From the NCBI RefSeq assembly GCF_000956405.1, contig NZ_JYIV01000030.1:186001-250000 (forward strand): a stretch of 64,000 nucleotides of DNA, given 5' to 3'. A model generated the notes under the pieces. That model was given only the letters and a program-made list of their open reading frames with translations, searched no databases and was not told the origin of the DNA. Positions 29,067 to 36,879 of this stretch are shown in pieces (position 1 is the stretch's first letter; each line of letters begins with the position of its first letter). The position numbers were made by a program, and so were the translations under genes. The stretch comes from Microbacterium oxydans (GTDB taxonomy: Bacteria > Actinomycetota > Actinomycetes > Actinomycetales > Microbacteriaceae).

Positions 29067-30578
29067 ATGACGGAGACCACCACCCCCTCCACCGACGACC
29101 AGACGGTCGATCGTGTGCTCGCGAACGCAGAGAAGCGCTCGGACGTCCGCAGGTTCGGCGCCGCGCAGGCGCTGCAGGATGAATCGACCGCATCGCACGG
29201 GAGCACGGATGGCGCTCAGTGGGATCTGGAGGATCGTCACGCGCTTCGGCGCGTCGGAGGCCTCTCGACGGAACTCGAGGACGTCACCGAGGTCGAGTAC
29301 CGGCAGTTGCGGCTCGAGAACGTCGTCCTCGTGGGTGTCTACCCCCAGGGAGCCCAGGAGGACGCGGAGAACTCCCTTCGAGAACTCGCCGCCCTCGCCG
29401 AGACGGCCGGCGCCGTCGTGCTCGACGGCGTGCTGCAGCGTCGTCCGCACCCTGATGCCGCAACCTATCTCGGTAGGGGCAAGGCGCAGGAGCTCAAGGA
29501 CATCGTCGCCGCGGTCGGAGCCGACACGGTCATCGCCGACACCGAACTCGCGCCCAGTCAGCGGCGTGCGCTCGAAGACGTCGTGAAGGTCAAGGTGATC
29601 GACCGCACGACGGTGATCCTCGACATCTTCAGCCAGCACGCGAAGAGCCGTGAGGGCAAGGCTCAGGTCGAGCTCGCTCAGCTCGAGTACCTGCTCCCAC
29701 GCCTGCGTGGGTGGGGCGACTCGATGAGCCGTCAGGCCGGCGGCCAGGTGGGCGCGGGCGGTGCCGGTATGGGCTCACGCGGTCCTGGTGAGACGAAGAT
29801 CGAGCTCGATCGTCGACGCATCCGCACCAAGATGGCGCTGCTCAGACGACAGATCCGTGACTTCGGTCCCGCCAGGGATGCCAAGCGCGCCGAGCGCAAG
29901 CGCAATACCATTCCGTCCGTCGCCATCGCCGGATACACGAACGCCGGCAAGTCCAGTCTCCTCAACGCTCTCACGAGCGCCGGCGTCCTGGTCGAGAACG
30001 CGCTGTTCGCGACGCTGGACGCCACCGTCCGCAGGACGGAGACCGAAGACGGCCGTGTCTACACGCTGACCGATACGGTCGGGTTCGTCCGCAATCTCCC
30101 CCATCAGCTCGTCGAAGCGTTCCGCTCGACTCTGGAGGAGGTCGGCGAGGCCGACGTCGTGCTCCACGTGGTCGACGGCTCGCACCCCGATCCTGCGGGG
30201 CAGCTGCAGACGGTGCGTGACGTCCTCGGCGACGTGGGCGTCAGAGACCTGCCGGAGATCGTCGTCTTCAACAAGGCCGACCTGATCACGGAGGATGAAC
30301 GTCTCGTCCTCCGTGGCCTGCAACCTCACGCTCACTTCGTGTCGTCGAGGTCGGGCGAGGGGATCGCAGAGTTGCGGGCAGCGGTCGAAGCAGCGTTGCC
30401 GAAGCCCGCGGTCGAGGTGGAAGCGGTGATTCCGTACGATCGTGGCGACCTCGTCGCATCGATCCACGAGTCGGGCATGCTGCTCTCCGTGGAGCACCGC
30501 GAGGACGGCACGGCCGTGCATGCGCGTGTCTCGGAGCGCTTGGCTGCGGAGCTCGCGCCCTTCGTCGCACAGATCTGA
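29067..30578 (+). CDS. hflX: GTPase HflX
   Basis: Ribosome-associated GTPase that rescues or splits stalled ribosomes under stress. 503 residues. The N-terminal HflX domain includes RRPHPDAATYLGRGK near residue 130 and a Gly-rich linker QAGGQVGAGGAGMGSRGPGE. The G domain has G1 GYTNAGKSSLLNAL near residue 291, G3 DTVGF and G4 NKAD. AAGGAAC stands before the ATG, so unlike its divergent neighbour this gene has a leader. The first 70 residues are a variable extension. Confidence 0.96.
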   Translation: MTETTTPSTDDQTVDRVLANAEKRSDVRRFGAAQALQDESTASHGSTDGAQWDLEDRHALRRVGGLSTELEDVTEVEYRQLRLENVVLVGVYPQGAQEDAENSLRELAALAETAGAVVLDGVLQRRPHPDAATYLGRGKAQELKDIVAAVGADTVIADTELAPSQRRALEDVVKVKVIDRTTVILDIFSQHAKSREGKAQVELAQLEYLLPRLRGWGDSMSRQAGGQVGAGGAGMGSRGPGETKIELDRRRIRTKMALLRRQIRDFGPARDAKRAERKRNTIPSVAIAGYTNAGKSSLLNALTSAGVLVENALFATLDATVRRTETEDGRVYTLTDTVGFVRNLPHQLVEAFRSTLEEVGEADVVLHVVDGSHPDPAGQLQTVRDVLGDVGVRDLPEIVVFNKADLITEDERLVLRGLQPHAHFVSSRSGEGIAELRAAVEAALPKPAVEVEAVIPYDRGDLVASIHESGMLLSVEHREDGTAVHARVSERLAAELAPFVAQI

Positions 30579-30582
30579 TCGG

Positions 30583-31251
30583 TCAGCGGGCGAGGAATCT
30601 GGCCTCGACGGTGGCGGAGATCACGATCTCCTCCGGCTCATACTCCATGGCGGGTGCGGAGTCGGCGGCGAAGGCCGCGGCTCCTCGGGCCCTGAGCATC
30701 GGAGCACCGGGCGCGGGTTGCCCGCTGGAGATGAGACCGACGTCAGCGATCTCCAGCGGGGTGACCTCATCCAGGCCGAGCGCTCCGGCGTAGGCCTCGG
30801 CGCGGGTGACAGCCACGCCGACGGCCGATGCGGCGACATCACGTTCCACCTGCGTGCGCGTCTCCGGGGTCAGATGCCAGTCCACCCAGCCGACCTCGAC
30901 GCCGTCCCAGGCTGACACGTCGGAGACCCAGAGGGAGAGCTCCGAGGCCTCGGCGAACGTCGCCGTGAAGTCGATGCTCGCGTAGTACACGGGATCGAGC
31001 CTTGTGCCCTCGCTGCTCCAGGGACGTTCGGCCCGAACGGAGATGCGCTTGCTCGACCAGTCGACCACGGTGCCGGCATCCGATCGATCGCTGATGCTGC
31101 GGCGCACAGGGTCTGCGAGCCGCAGTGCGCTCTCGACGACGTCGGTTCGTTCGGAGCCGTCGGTGCGAACGCTCACGTTGACGGTGGCGCGCTCGGGCGC
31201 CACTCGCGCCTCGTGCTCGCCGCGGACGGTGACGGTGACTTCGCTGCTCAT
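30583..31251 (-). CDS. SIMPL (DUF541) domain protein
   Basis: 222 residues. The SIMPL pattern is clear: VTVRGEHEARVAPERATVNVSV at the start, a middle FTATFAEASELSLWVSDV, and VGVAVTRAEAYAGALGLDEVTPLEIADVG near residues 150-178. No signal peptide is visible, so it is likely cytoplasmic, unlike periplasmic YggE. The function of this family is poorly defined. It is convergent with hflX (4 bp apart) and has a leaderless promoter. Confidence 0.88.
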   Translation of the reverse strand: MSSEVTVTVRGEHEARVAPERATVNVSVRTDGSERTDVVESALRLADPVRRSISDRSDAGTVVDWSSKRISVRAERPWSSEGTRLDPVYYASIDFTATFAEASELSLWVSDVSAWDGVEVGWVDWHLTPETRTQVERDVAASAVGVAVTRAEAYAGALGLDEVTPLEIADVGLISSGQPAPGAPMLRARGAAAFAADSAPAMEYEPEEIVISATVEARFLAR

Positions 31252-31257
31252 GGGGCG

Positions 31258-31263
31258 ACTCTA
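31258..31263 (-). promoter_or_regulatory. -10 box of leaderless SIMPL gene
   Basis: On the minus strand TAGAGT ends 6 nt before the ATG at 31251. Confidence 0.65.
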
Positions 31264-31392
31264 CGCCAGCCCTCGGTGCCACAGGGGAATGGCGCAGCGG
31301 CGGAGAACGTTGTAGTCTGTGATGCTCGGGTGGTCGCCGCCCGAGATGGTAATTCCACAGTGTGACAGCGGCTCCTTCGAGAGAAGGACCAC

Positions 31393-31762
31393 GGGGCTGA
31401 TCGGTTTCGACAGCGCCTGTGAATCCACGAGAAGCGGGCCGAGGATGCAGAGTTATCTCGTAAACGCTCTCTGCAAAAAAATAGTTGCCGAAACCAAGCG
31501 CAACGACTTCGCCCTCGCTGCATAAGCGAGCCCGATAGTCCGTCAGGCCGTATGTGATTCCGATACGGATCCTGGCGTCATCTAGGAATCTTGCTGCGTG
31601 ATGGCGTCTGGACGTCACGTGGGACTCTTCCCAGGCTGGGCTCGTCGACTTAGGTGTCTGTGACAAAGGTCGGAGCCGAGCAGAACGTCTTCACAGACTG
31701 CGCCCGGAGAAGGCGTGGAGACTCAGCGTTGGACGGGGGTTCGATTCCCCCCAGCTCCACCA
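31393..31762 (+). ncRNA. ssrA: Transfer-messenger RNA (tmRNA)
   Basis: The 370-nt RNA opens with GGGGCTGATCGGTTTCGACA and ends with a tRNA-Ala-like half (GGACGGGGGTTCGATTCCCC) whose 3' end reads AGCTCCACCA, with the CCA encoded. The mRNA-like part follows the conserved AAAAAATAGT context: resume codon GCC at 31487, tag AETKRNDFALAA, stop TAA at 31523-31525. It rescues stalled ribosomes and marks the incomplete protein for proteolysis by the ALAA end. Confidence 0.96.
31487..31525 (+). CDS. tmRNA proteolysis tag reading frame
   Basis: Twelve codons plus stop inside ssrA, read as AETKRNDFALAA. The resume codon GCC is placed by the TAGTT context that precedes the E. coli resume codon as TAGTC. 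The FALAA end is the usual degron of actinobacteria. Confidence 0.85.
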   Translation, partial: AETKRNDFALAA

Positions 31763-31780
31763 GGTCGCTGTCACAGGAAT

Positions 31781-31820
31781 GAGGCCCGCCTCCCCTTGGA
31801 AACAAGGGGAGGTGGGCCTC
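31781..31820 (+). terminator. Terminator after ssrA
   Basis: An 18-bp stem, from GAGGCCCGCCTCCCCTTG (31781-31798) to its complement at 31803-31820 with one G-U pair, has a GAAA loop. It lies 18 bp after the tmRNA CCA end. Confidence 0.85.
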
Positions 31821-31828
31821 TTCGCGTC

Positions 31829-31834
31829 TATATT
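31829..31834 (+). promoter_or_regulatory. -10 box of the P-type ATPase gene
   Basis: TATATT ends 7 nt before the GTG at 31842 and lies just after the ssrA terminator. Confidence 0.55.
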
Positions 31835-31841
31835 GAGGTCT

Positions 31842-34712
31842 GTGGACACCACTGCTTCTGCACGCCCGGCCGGCCTTTCCGAAACCGAGGTCGCGGAGCG
31901 GGTGGCCGCGGGCAAGACGAACGCGTTCGTCGCGGACACCAGTCGCAGCGCGTGGAGCATCGTGCGCGCGAACGTCTTCACCCTCTTCAACGGCATCGTG
32001 TTCGCCTGCTTCTTCGTGCTGTTCCTGGTCGGAAGGTGGCAGGACGCTCTCTTCGGTCTGGCGGCCTTCGCGAACGCGATCATCGGCTGCGTCCAGGAGT
32101 TCCGAGCGAAGTCGGCTCTGGATCGTCTGGCCCTGATGAACGCTCCGCGCGCACTGGTCCTGCGCGACGACGACGAGCGGGAGATCGCACCGGGAGAGGT
32201 GGTGCTCGACGACGTGCTCGTGCTCAGAGCGGGCGAGCAGGTCCCGGCCGACGCGCGGGTCTTCACCTCGCGCGGCCTGCAGATCGACGAGTCGATGCTC
32301 ACCGGCGAATCGGACCCCGTGGAGAAGCAGCCCGGCGACGATGCGCTGTCCGGCGCCGTGGTCGTCGCCGGGGAGGGGACGGCCATCGCCACGCGGGTGG
32401 GCGCTGACTCGTATGCGAATCACTTCGCCGGAGAGGCCAAGAGATTCTCCCTGGTCTCCAGCGAGCTTCGCACGTCGGTCAATCGGGTCCTGAAATGGGT
32501 GAGTTGGATCATCGGCCCCGTCGGCCTGCTGGTACTGAACGCCCAGATCCTCGTCCTCGGTGGGTATTCGAGGGTGTTCTCGACCGATGCCTGGGTGCAG
32601 GCCGTCGTCAACACGATCGCCTCCCTGACGGCGATGATCCCGCTCGGCCTCGTGCTCATGACGAGCATCGCCTTCGCCGTCGGCGCGTCGAGACTGGCGC
32701 GCAGGCAGGTGCTCGTGAACGAGCTGCCGGCGGTGGAGGGTCTCGCGCGCGTGGATGTCGTCTGCCTCGACAAGACGGGCACACTCACGGTGGGGGAGAT
32801 CGGCTTCGATGCGGCGCATTCTCTCGGCGATGCCGCGGCGGAGCTGACCGACGACGCGGCGGCTGCCTTGGCCTGGTATGCGGCGTCTCCCGACGCCAAC
32901 GCGACGGCGCGGTCGATGCGGGTGGCCTATCCGGTCGCGTCACCGCTCGCGGTCTCGGGGTACATCCCTTTCTCGTCCGCGCGGAAGTGGAGCGCCGTGT
33001 CGTTCGACGGCATCTCAGGCACCTGGGTGATGGGAGCGCCGGAGATGGTGTTCGGCGACGAGGTCACGTCACCGCGCACAGAGCTCGGGCGCATGGTGAC
33101 CGGCCTCGCGGAGACAGGGCGGCGCACGCTGGTGCTCGGCCACGCGGACTCGGCGCTCTCGTCGGCCGACATCGACTCCGAGCAGCTCCCCGGCGGACTC
33201 CGGCCCGCCATGGTGCTCACCTTCAGTGAACAGGTTCGCCCCGATGCCGCACAGACCCTCGAGTACTTCGGACGCCAACAGGTCGGCATCCGCATCATCT
33301 CGGGCGACAATCCCCGCACGGTCGCCGCCATCGCCCGCGAAGTCGGTCTCGATGTGGCCGACGGGTTCGACGCCAGGGAGCTGCCCGAGGACGACACGGA
33401 GCTCGCCGACGTGCTCGACCGGCATACGGTCTTCGGCCGCGTCACACCGGAACAGAAGAAGCGGATGGTCGTCGCGCTGCAGAGCCACGGACACACCGTC
33501 GCGATGACCGGTGACGGCGTCAACGACGCTCTGGCGATCAAAGCCGCCGACATCGGAATCGCGATGAACTCGGGGTCACCGGCGACGAAGGCCGTGGCGA
33601 GACTGGTGCTGCTCGACGGGCAGTTCTCGCACCTGCCGGATGTCGTCGCCGAAGGACGTCAGGTCATCGCGAACATCGAGCGCGTGTCGATGCTGTTCCT
33701 GAACAAGACCGTGTACGCGACGCTGCTCGCGATCATCTTCGGAGTGTTCGTCCTCGAGTTCCCGTTCCTGCCGCGCCAGCTCTCCATCACCGACGGTCTC
33801 ACGATCGGCATTCCCGCCTTCTTCCTCGCGCTCATGCCGAACGCTGCCCGCTACCAGCCGGGCTTCCTCCGACGTTCGCTGAGCTTCGCGATACCCTCAG
33901 GCGTCGTCGTCGCGCTGGGACTGACCTGGTACACGTTCGTCGCCCGCGGGCTCGGGGCGCACGAGGAGCAATTGCGCACCGGAGCCACTGTGATCCTCGC
34001 CGTCGTCGGCATCTGGGTGCTGGCCGTCCTCTCACGTCCGCTCAACCGGTTCAAGGTGGCTGTCGTGGGTGCGATGTTCGTCCTGCTCGTCGCGGTCTTC
34101 ACGATTCCGCTCGCCCGACAGTTCTTCGTGCTCGTCGATCCCGGCGCGGAGCTCGCGGTCGCGCTCACCGGGATCACGATCACGATGGTGTTGGCGATCG
34201 AGGCGGTCCGGTTGCTGCATCGTCGTCTCGTGCTGTCCCCGGCGTCGAGTTCCACCCTCGGTGCGGCGATGCATGCACCCTCGTCGTCCGATACCGCTCC
34301 TTCCGGCGTCGCAACCGTGATCACGACGGTGGTCGCCGTCCTCGCCTACGGCTCCGGGCTGCTGGCGACGGCCCTTGGCATCCTCGTGTTCCTGGGGCGT
34401 TACGACCCGGATGCGAGCACCTCCGCCTTCTCGCTCACCGGAGCCGCGATAGCGCTGTTCGGCTTGCTCATCCTGGCCGTCGCCGCCGGCGTCCGCCGAG
34501 GAAGCGGACTCTCCCGCCTCATGCTCACGATCTTCCTCGGCCTCGCCGTCGCGCTCAGCAGCGTGGTGCTCGTGTGGGGAGACCGCTGGGACTGGGGCGC
34601 CGCACTCACTGCAGTGGTCGCTACCGGCATCATCGTGCTCCTGTGGACGCCGCCCGTCTCGCGGACGTTCGGCCGTGTTCTCGAGAGCTCGATGGGGTCG
34701 CCGGTTCGCTGA
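31842..34712 (+). CDS. Cation-translocating P-type ATPase
   Basis: 956 residues from GTG at 31842. Two membrane pairs precede the actuator motif LTGESDP near residue 150. The phosphorylation site is DKTGTLT near residue 309, and the hinge TGDGVNDALAIKAADIGIAM follows near 556. A C-terminal bundle of about six to eight further helices brings the total above ten. No N-terminal metal-binding CxxC domain is visible, so it is not a CopA/ZntA type; it resembles P2/P3-like MgtA or calcium pumps, and the ion is unresolved. An earlier in-frame ATG at 31779 lies before and inside the ssrA terminator and is rejected. Confidence 0.9.
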   Translation: MDTTASARPAGLSETEVAERVAAGKTNAFVADTSRSAWSIVRANVFTLFNGIVFACFFVLFLVGRWQDALFGLAAFANAIIGCVQEFRAKSALDRLALMNAPRALVLRDDDEREIAPGEVVLDDVLVLRAGEQVPADARVFTSRGLQIDESMLTGESDPVEKQPGDDALSGAVVVAGEGTAIATRVGADSYANHFAGEAKRFSLVSSELRTSVNRVLKWVSWIIGPVGLLVLNAQILVLGGYSRVFSTDAWVQAVVNTIASLTAMIPLGLVLMTSIAFAVGASRLARRQVLVNELPAVEGLARVDVVCLDKTGTLTVGEIGFDAAHSLGDAAAELTDDAAAALAWYAASPDANATARSMRVAYPVASPLAVSGYIPFSSARKWSAVSFDGISGTWVMGAPEMVFGDEVTSPRTELGRMVTGLAETGRRTLVLGHADSALSSADIDSEQLPGGLRPAMVLTFSEQVRPDAAQTLEYFGRQQVGIRIISGDNPRTVAAIAREVGLDVADGFDARELPEDDTELADVLDRHTVFGRVTPEQKKRMVVALQSHGHTVAMTGDGVNDALAIKAADIGIAMNSGSPATKAVARLVLLDGQFSHLPDVVAEGRQVIANIERVSMLFLNKTVYATLLAIIFGVFVLEFPFLPRQLSITDGLTIGIPAFFLALMPNAARYQPGFLRRSLSFAIPSGVVVALGLTWYTFVARGLGAHEEQLRTGATVILAVVGIWVLAVLSRPLNRFKVAVVGAMFVLLVAVFTIPLARQFFVLVDPGAELAVALTGITITMVLAIEAVRLLHRRLVLSPASSSTLGAAMHAPSSSDTAPSGVATVITTVVAVLAYGSGLLATALGILVFLGRYDPDASTSAFSLTGAAIALFGLLILAVAAGVRRGSGLSRLMLTIFLGLAVALSSVVLVWGDRWDWGAALTAVVATGIIVLLWTPPVSRTFGRVLESSMGSPVR

Positions 34713-34719
34713 AGCGTCT

Positions 34720-35292
34720 TCAGCGCGGCCATTCGATGAGGATGAGTCCCTGCCGAGTGTCGGCGAGCCGAACCCAACCGTCCCCGAACAGGTACGTCAT
34801 CCCGTAGCCGTCTTCGTCGGTACCCATCGCGTACTGCGCATCCTCTGTGAAGTAGACGCCGTCGGGGCCGTCTTCTCGCTTCCACCCCTCGGCGAGCAGA
34901 GCGGCCTGGGCCGTCGCGGCGTCCGCATCGTCGATCGCCGACCAGCCGTAGAGCTGTCCGTGATCCGAACCGACGGAGTAGTCGGCCCAGAAGCAGAGCA
35001 GTCCTTCGGTCAGCTCGACGCCGCCGGCGACGAACTCCTTCGTCTCGGCGGTCCAACCGGCATCAGCGAGGGCGGTGACGGTGCCATCGGAGATCATCGA
35101 CTCGCAGGTGAGCTCCTCTCCGGCGGGCCGCGGCGTCGGCGTCGGCGACGAGGCCGGTGCGGGAGACTGCGACGGGCCCGGATCGACGGCTTCAGGCGTC
35201 GACGAGGGGCCGGGGTCAGGCGCGGCGCAGGCAGTGAGCGCTGCGACGAGCAGCAGGATGCCCGCGCCGGCGGACAGGATGCGGGGATTCAT
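34720..35292 (-). CDS. Putative lipoprotein, function unknown
   Basis: 190 residues. A signal peptide ends in the lipobox LTAC (Cys22), so the mature protein is lipid-anchored outside the membrane. A Pro/Ser/Thr-rich spacer (about 24-58) leads to a globular domain with two cysteines (ELTCESMI and LLCFWAD) that could pair, and an acidic C-terminal half. I do not recognise the domain. It begins 37 bp after the stop of the HisN-like gene on the same strand, so they are probably one operon. Confidence 0.75.
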   Translation of the reverse strand: MNPRILSAGAGILLLVAALTACAAPDPGPSSTPEAVDPGPSQSPAPASSPTPTPRPAGEELTCESMISDGTVTALADAGWTAETKEFVAGGVELTEGLLCFWADYSVGSDHGQLYGWSAIDDADAATAQAALLAEGWKREDGPDGVYFTEDAQYAMGTDEDGYGMTYLFGDGWVRLADTRQGLILIEWPR

Positions 35293-35329
35293 CGCGGGGC
35301 CTCGTCGTTCTCGTCAGGGCTGCAAGCCG

Positions 35330-36127
35330 TCAGCTCTGCATCAGGTTCAGGAAGCCATCGTGCAGGTTTCCGTTGGTTGCCAGTGTCGAGCGCGCGCTGA
35401 TCGTCTCGGTGCCGTCGGCCGCCGTCATCCGGCCACCCGCCTCGCGAACGATCGGCACGGCCGCTGCGATGTCGTACTCCTTGACGCCGAACTCCGCCAC
35501 CATGTCGATGCGCCCCTCGGCGAGAAGCATGTAGGAGTACACGTCGCCGTATGCCCTGTCCCTCCACACCCGTGCGGTGACCGCCAGGAGCGTGTCGAGG
35601 CGCCCGGCCTCCGACCACTGCGCGATGCTCTGGAAGCTCACGCTCGCGTCGTCGAGGGAGGAGACCGAGGACGCCTGGATCCGGCGCGGTCCGTTCTCGC
35701 CGTCCGTCCAGGCACCACCACCGGTCGCCGCCCACCAGCGTCGACCGAGCGCGGGCATGCTGACGACGCCGACCTGGGGCACGCCGTCCACCGCGAGGGC
35801 GATCATCGTTCCCCACAGCGGGACCCCGCGGAGGAAGTTGGCGGTTCCGTCGATCGGATCGATGATCCACTGGCGCTGGGTGCTGCCCTGGGCGCCGAAC
35901 TCCTCGCCGAAGATGCCGTCATCCGGGCGCTCGATCTCGAGGATGCTGCGGATCGCGCGTTCCGTGGCGAGGTCGGCGTCCGTCACATGCGAGTTGTCCG
36001 CCTTGGTCGAGATCTCGAGATCCGACGCGTCGAATCGGGCGAGCGACTGGTCGTCCGCGGCGTCGGCCAGGCGGAGCGCGAGCTCGAGGTCATCGCGCAG
36101 GGCATCGGCGTGTGGAGAGGTGTTCAC
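35330..36127 (-). CDS. hisN: Inositol monophosphatase family protein, HisN-type histidinol-phosphatase
   Basis: 265 residues with the metal-dependent IMPase signature: GEEFG near residue 74, WIIDPIDGTANF near 87-98, and EYDIAAAVPIVREAGG near 213-228. The wider sequence (RFDASDLEISTKADNSHVTDAD) is like actinobacterial HisN, which removes phosphate from histidinol phosphate in histidine synthesis. IMPase relatives overlap in substrate, so the symbol is tentative. The GTG start is 6 nt from a TATTCT box. Confidence 0.8.
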   Translation of the reverse strand: MNTSPHADALRDDLELALRLADAADDQSLARFDASDLEISTKADNSHVTDADLATERAIRSILEIERPDDGIFGEEFGAQGSTQRQWIIDPIDGTANFLRGVPLWGTMIALAVDGVPQVGVVSMPALGRRWWAATGGGAWTDGENGPRRIQASSVSSLDDASVSFQSIAQWSEAGRLDTLLAVTARVWRDRAYGDVYSYMLLAEGRIDMVAEFGVKEYDIAAAVPIVREAGGRMTAADGTETISARSTLATNGNLHDGFLNLMQS

Positions 36128-36133
36128 GGTCTA

Positions 36134-36139
36134 AGAATA
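36134..36139 (-). promoter_or_regulatory. -10 box of leaderless hisN-like gene
   Basis: On the minus strand TATTCT ends 6 nt before the GTG at 36127. Confidence 0.65.
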
Positions 36140-36283
36140 GTCGTCGGCTCAGCGGCGTCCGAGGGTCGAATGACCACGTCTGCCGTCTCTCATCGTCGCG
36201 GCGCGCCCGGGAGCCGACGCCGATTTCACATGGACCCGGTCGGCTGGTAATGTAATTCCTCGGTCGGGGTTATCCCGGGCCAC

Positions 36284-36356
36284 GCACCTCTAGCTCAATC
36301 GGCAGAGCAACTGACTCTTAATCAGTGGGTTCTGGGTTCAAGTCCCAGGGGGTGCA
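36284..36356 (+). tRNA. tRNA-Lys (CTT)
   Basis: A 73-nt cloverleaf. The acceptor GCACCTC pairs with GGGGTGC, the anticodon loop CTCTTAA gives CTT, and the T-arm is CTGGGTTCAAGTCCCAG. CCA is not encoded. The gene is functional in sequence but its 3' part from the anticodon arm onward is supplied by, or shared with, the integrated element that begins at 36309. Confidence 0.96.
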
Positions 36357-36360
36357 CGGA
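36309..36360. repeat. attL core, 52-bp direct repeat
   Basis: Runs from the tRNA-Lys anticodon stem (AACTGACTCTTAATC) through the T-arm and acceptor end to CACGGA. Identical to 46740-46791. After one mismatch both copies continue with CAGCCT. Confidence 0.95.
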
Positions 36361-36362
36361 TC

Positions 36363-36403
36363 AGCCTTGTCTAGACTCTCGCCAGTCTGAACAGGGCTTT
36401 TCT
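36363..36403 (+). terminator. Element-borne terminator for tRNA-Lys
   Basis: AGCCTTGT (36363-36370) pairs with ACAGGGCT (36391-36398), with an inner AGACT/AGTCT stem around the loop CTCGCC, followed by TTTCT. It has the same layout and the same loop as the displaced chromosomal terminator at 46794-46829. Confidence 0.75.
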
Positions 36404-36414
36404 GCTTTTCGGGC

Positions 36415-36804
36415 ATGGCGCAGACGCTAGACGTCCACTTCCTCCAGGATGCCCCGTGCAACCATTCGTGCAACCAACGTGCAACTCAAGTTGCGTCGGA
36501 GACTGTGGGCATGGCATCTATCGGAGACAAGTTCATGGCTGAGTTCGCAAGCATCGTCGCAGACGAGGTGATCAGGAAGTTGGACGAGCTCAGCGCTCCT
36601 CCTGCGGGTGCTGCAAGTCGGGCGGGGCACCCTGGTCGACTGCTCACGCCTGATGAGGCAGCAGACATCCTCCGGGCTAAGAAGAACACCCTCGCCGCGT
36701 GGAGGATGACACCCGGCGCTGGCCCTGAGTTCGTGAAGCGTGGTCGCCTCATCTTCTACACGCCCGAAGCGATACAGGCATACCTGGACCGCAACACGCA
36801 CTGA
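36415..36804 (+). CDS. Small helix-turn-helix protein, excisionase-like
   Basis: 129 residues from ATG 36415, or 97 from ATG 36511, which I consider more likely because the earlier part overlaps the repeated integrase-site region. The C-terminal half, LLTPDEAADILRAKKNTLAAWR then GRLIFYTPEAIQAYLDRN, is a MerR/excisionase-type DNA-binding fold (HTH_17). Proteins like this bend att DNA during excision or act as small regulators. It faces away from attL and is one of only two rightward genes in the element. Confidence 0.7.
   Translation: MAQTLDVHFLQDAPCNHSCNQRATQVASETVGMASIGDKFMAEFASIVADEVIRKLDELSAPPAGAASRAGHPGRLLTPDEAADILRAKKNTLAAWRMTPGAGPEFVKRGRLIFYTPEAIQAYLDRNTH
36455..36494. promoter_or_regulatory. 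Left arm-type integrase sites
   Basis: CGTGCAACCA at 36455-36464 and 36467-36476, CGTGCAACTC at 36478-36487, and an inverted GCAACTTG (36487-36494). The same decamer occurs near attR, so these look like integrase arm-binding sites left of the core. Confidence 0.65.
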
Positions 36805-36879
36805 CATGGTGCGAGCCGTGCATCGAACCAATGACTTCTGCCAGGATCAACTGAACATCTACCGCTCGAAGGACCAGCA

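Noticed and set aside
31319..31525. 68-codon open frame ending in the tmRNA tag
   Set aside because: It overlaps the 5' tRNA-like and pseudoknot part of ssrA. Only the last 12 codons are translated, as the tmRNA tag.
31779..31841. Upstream ATG start for the P-type ATPase
   Set aside because: It would place the start codon just before and the coding sequence through the ssrA terminator. The GTG at 31842 follows a TATATT box.
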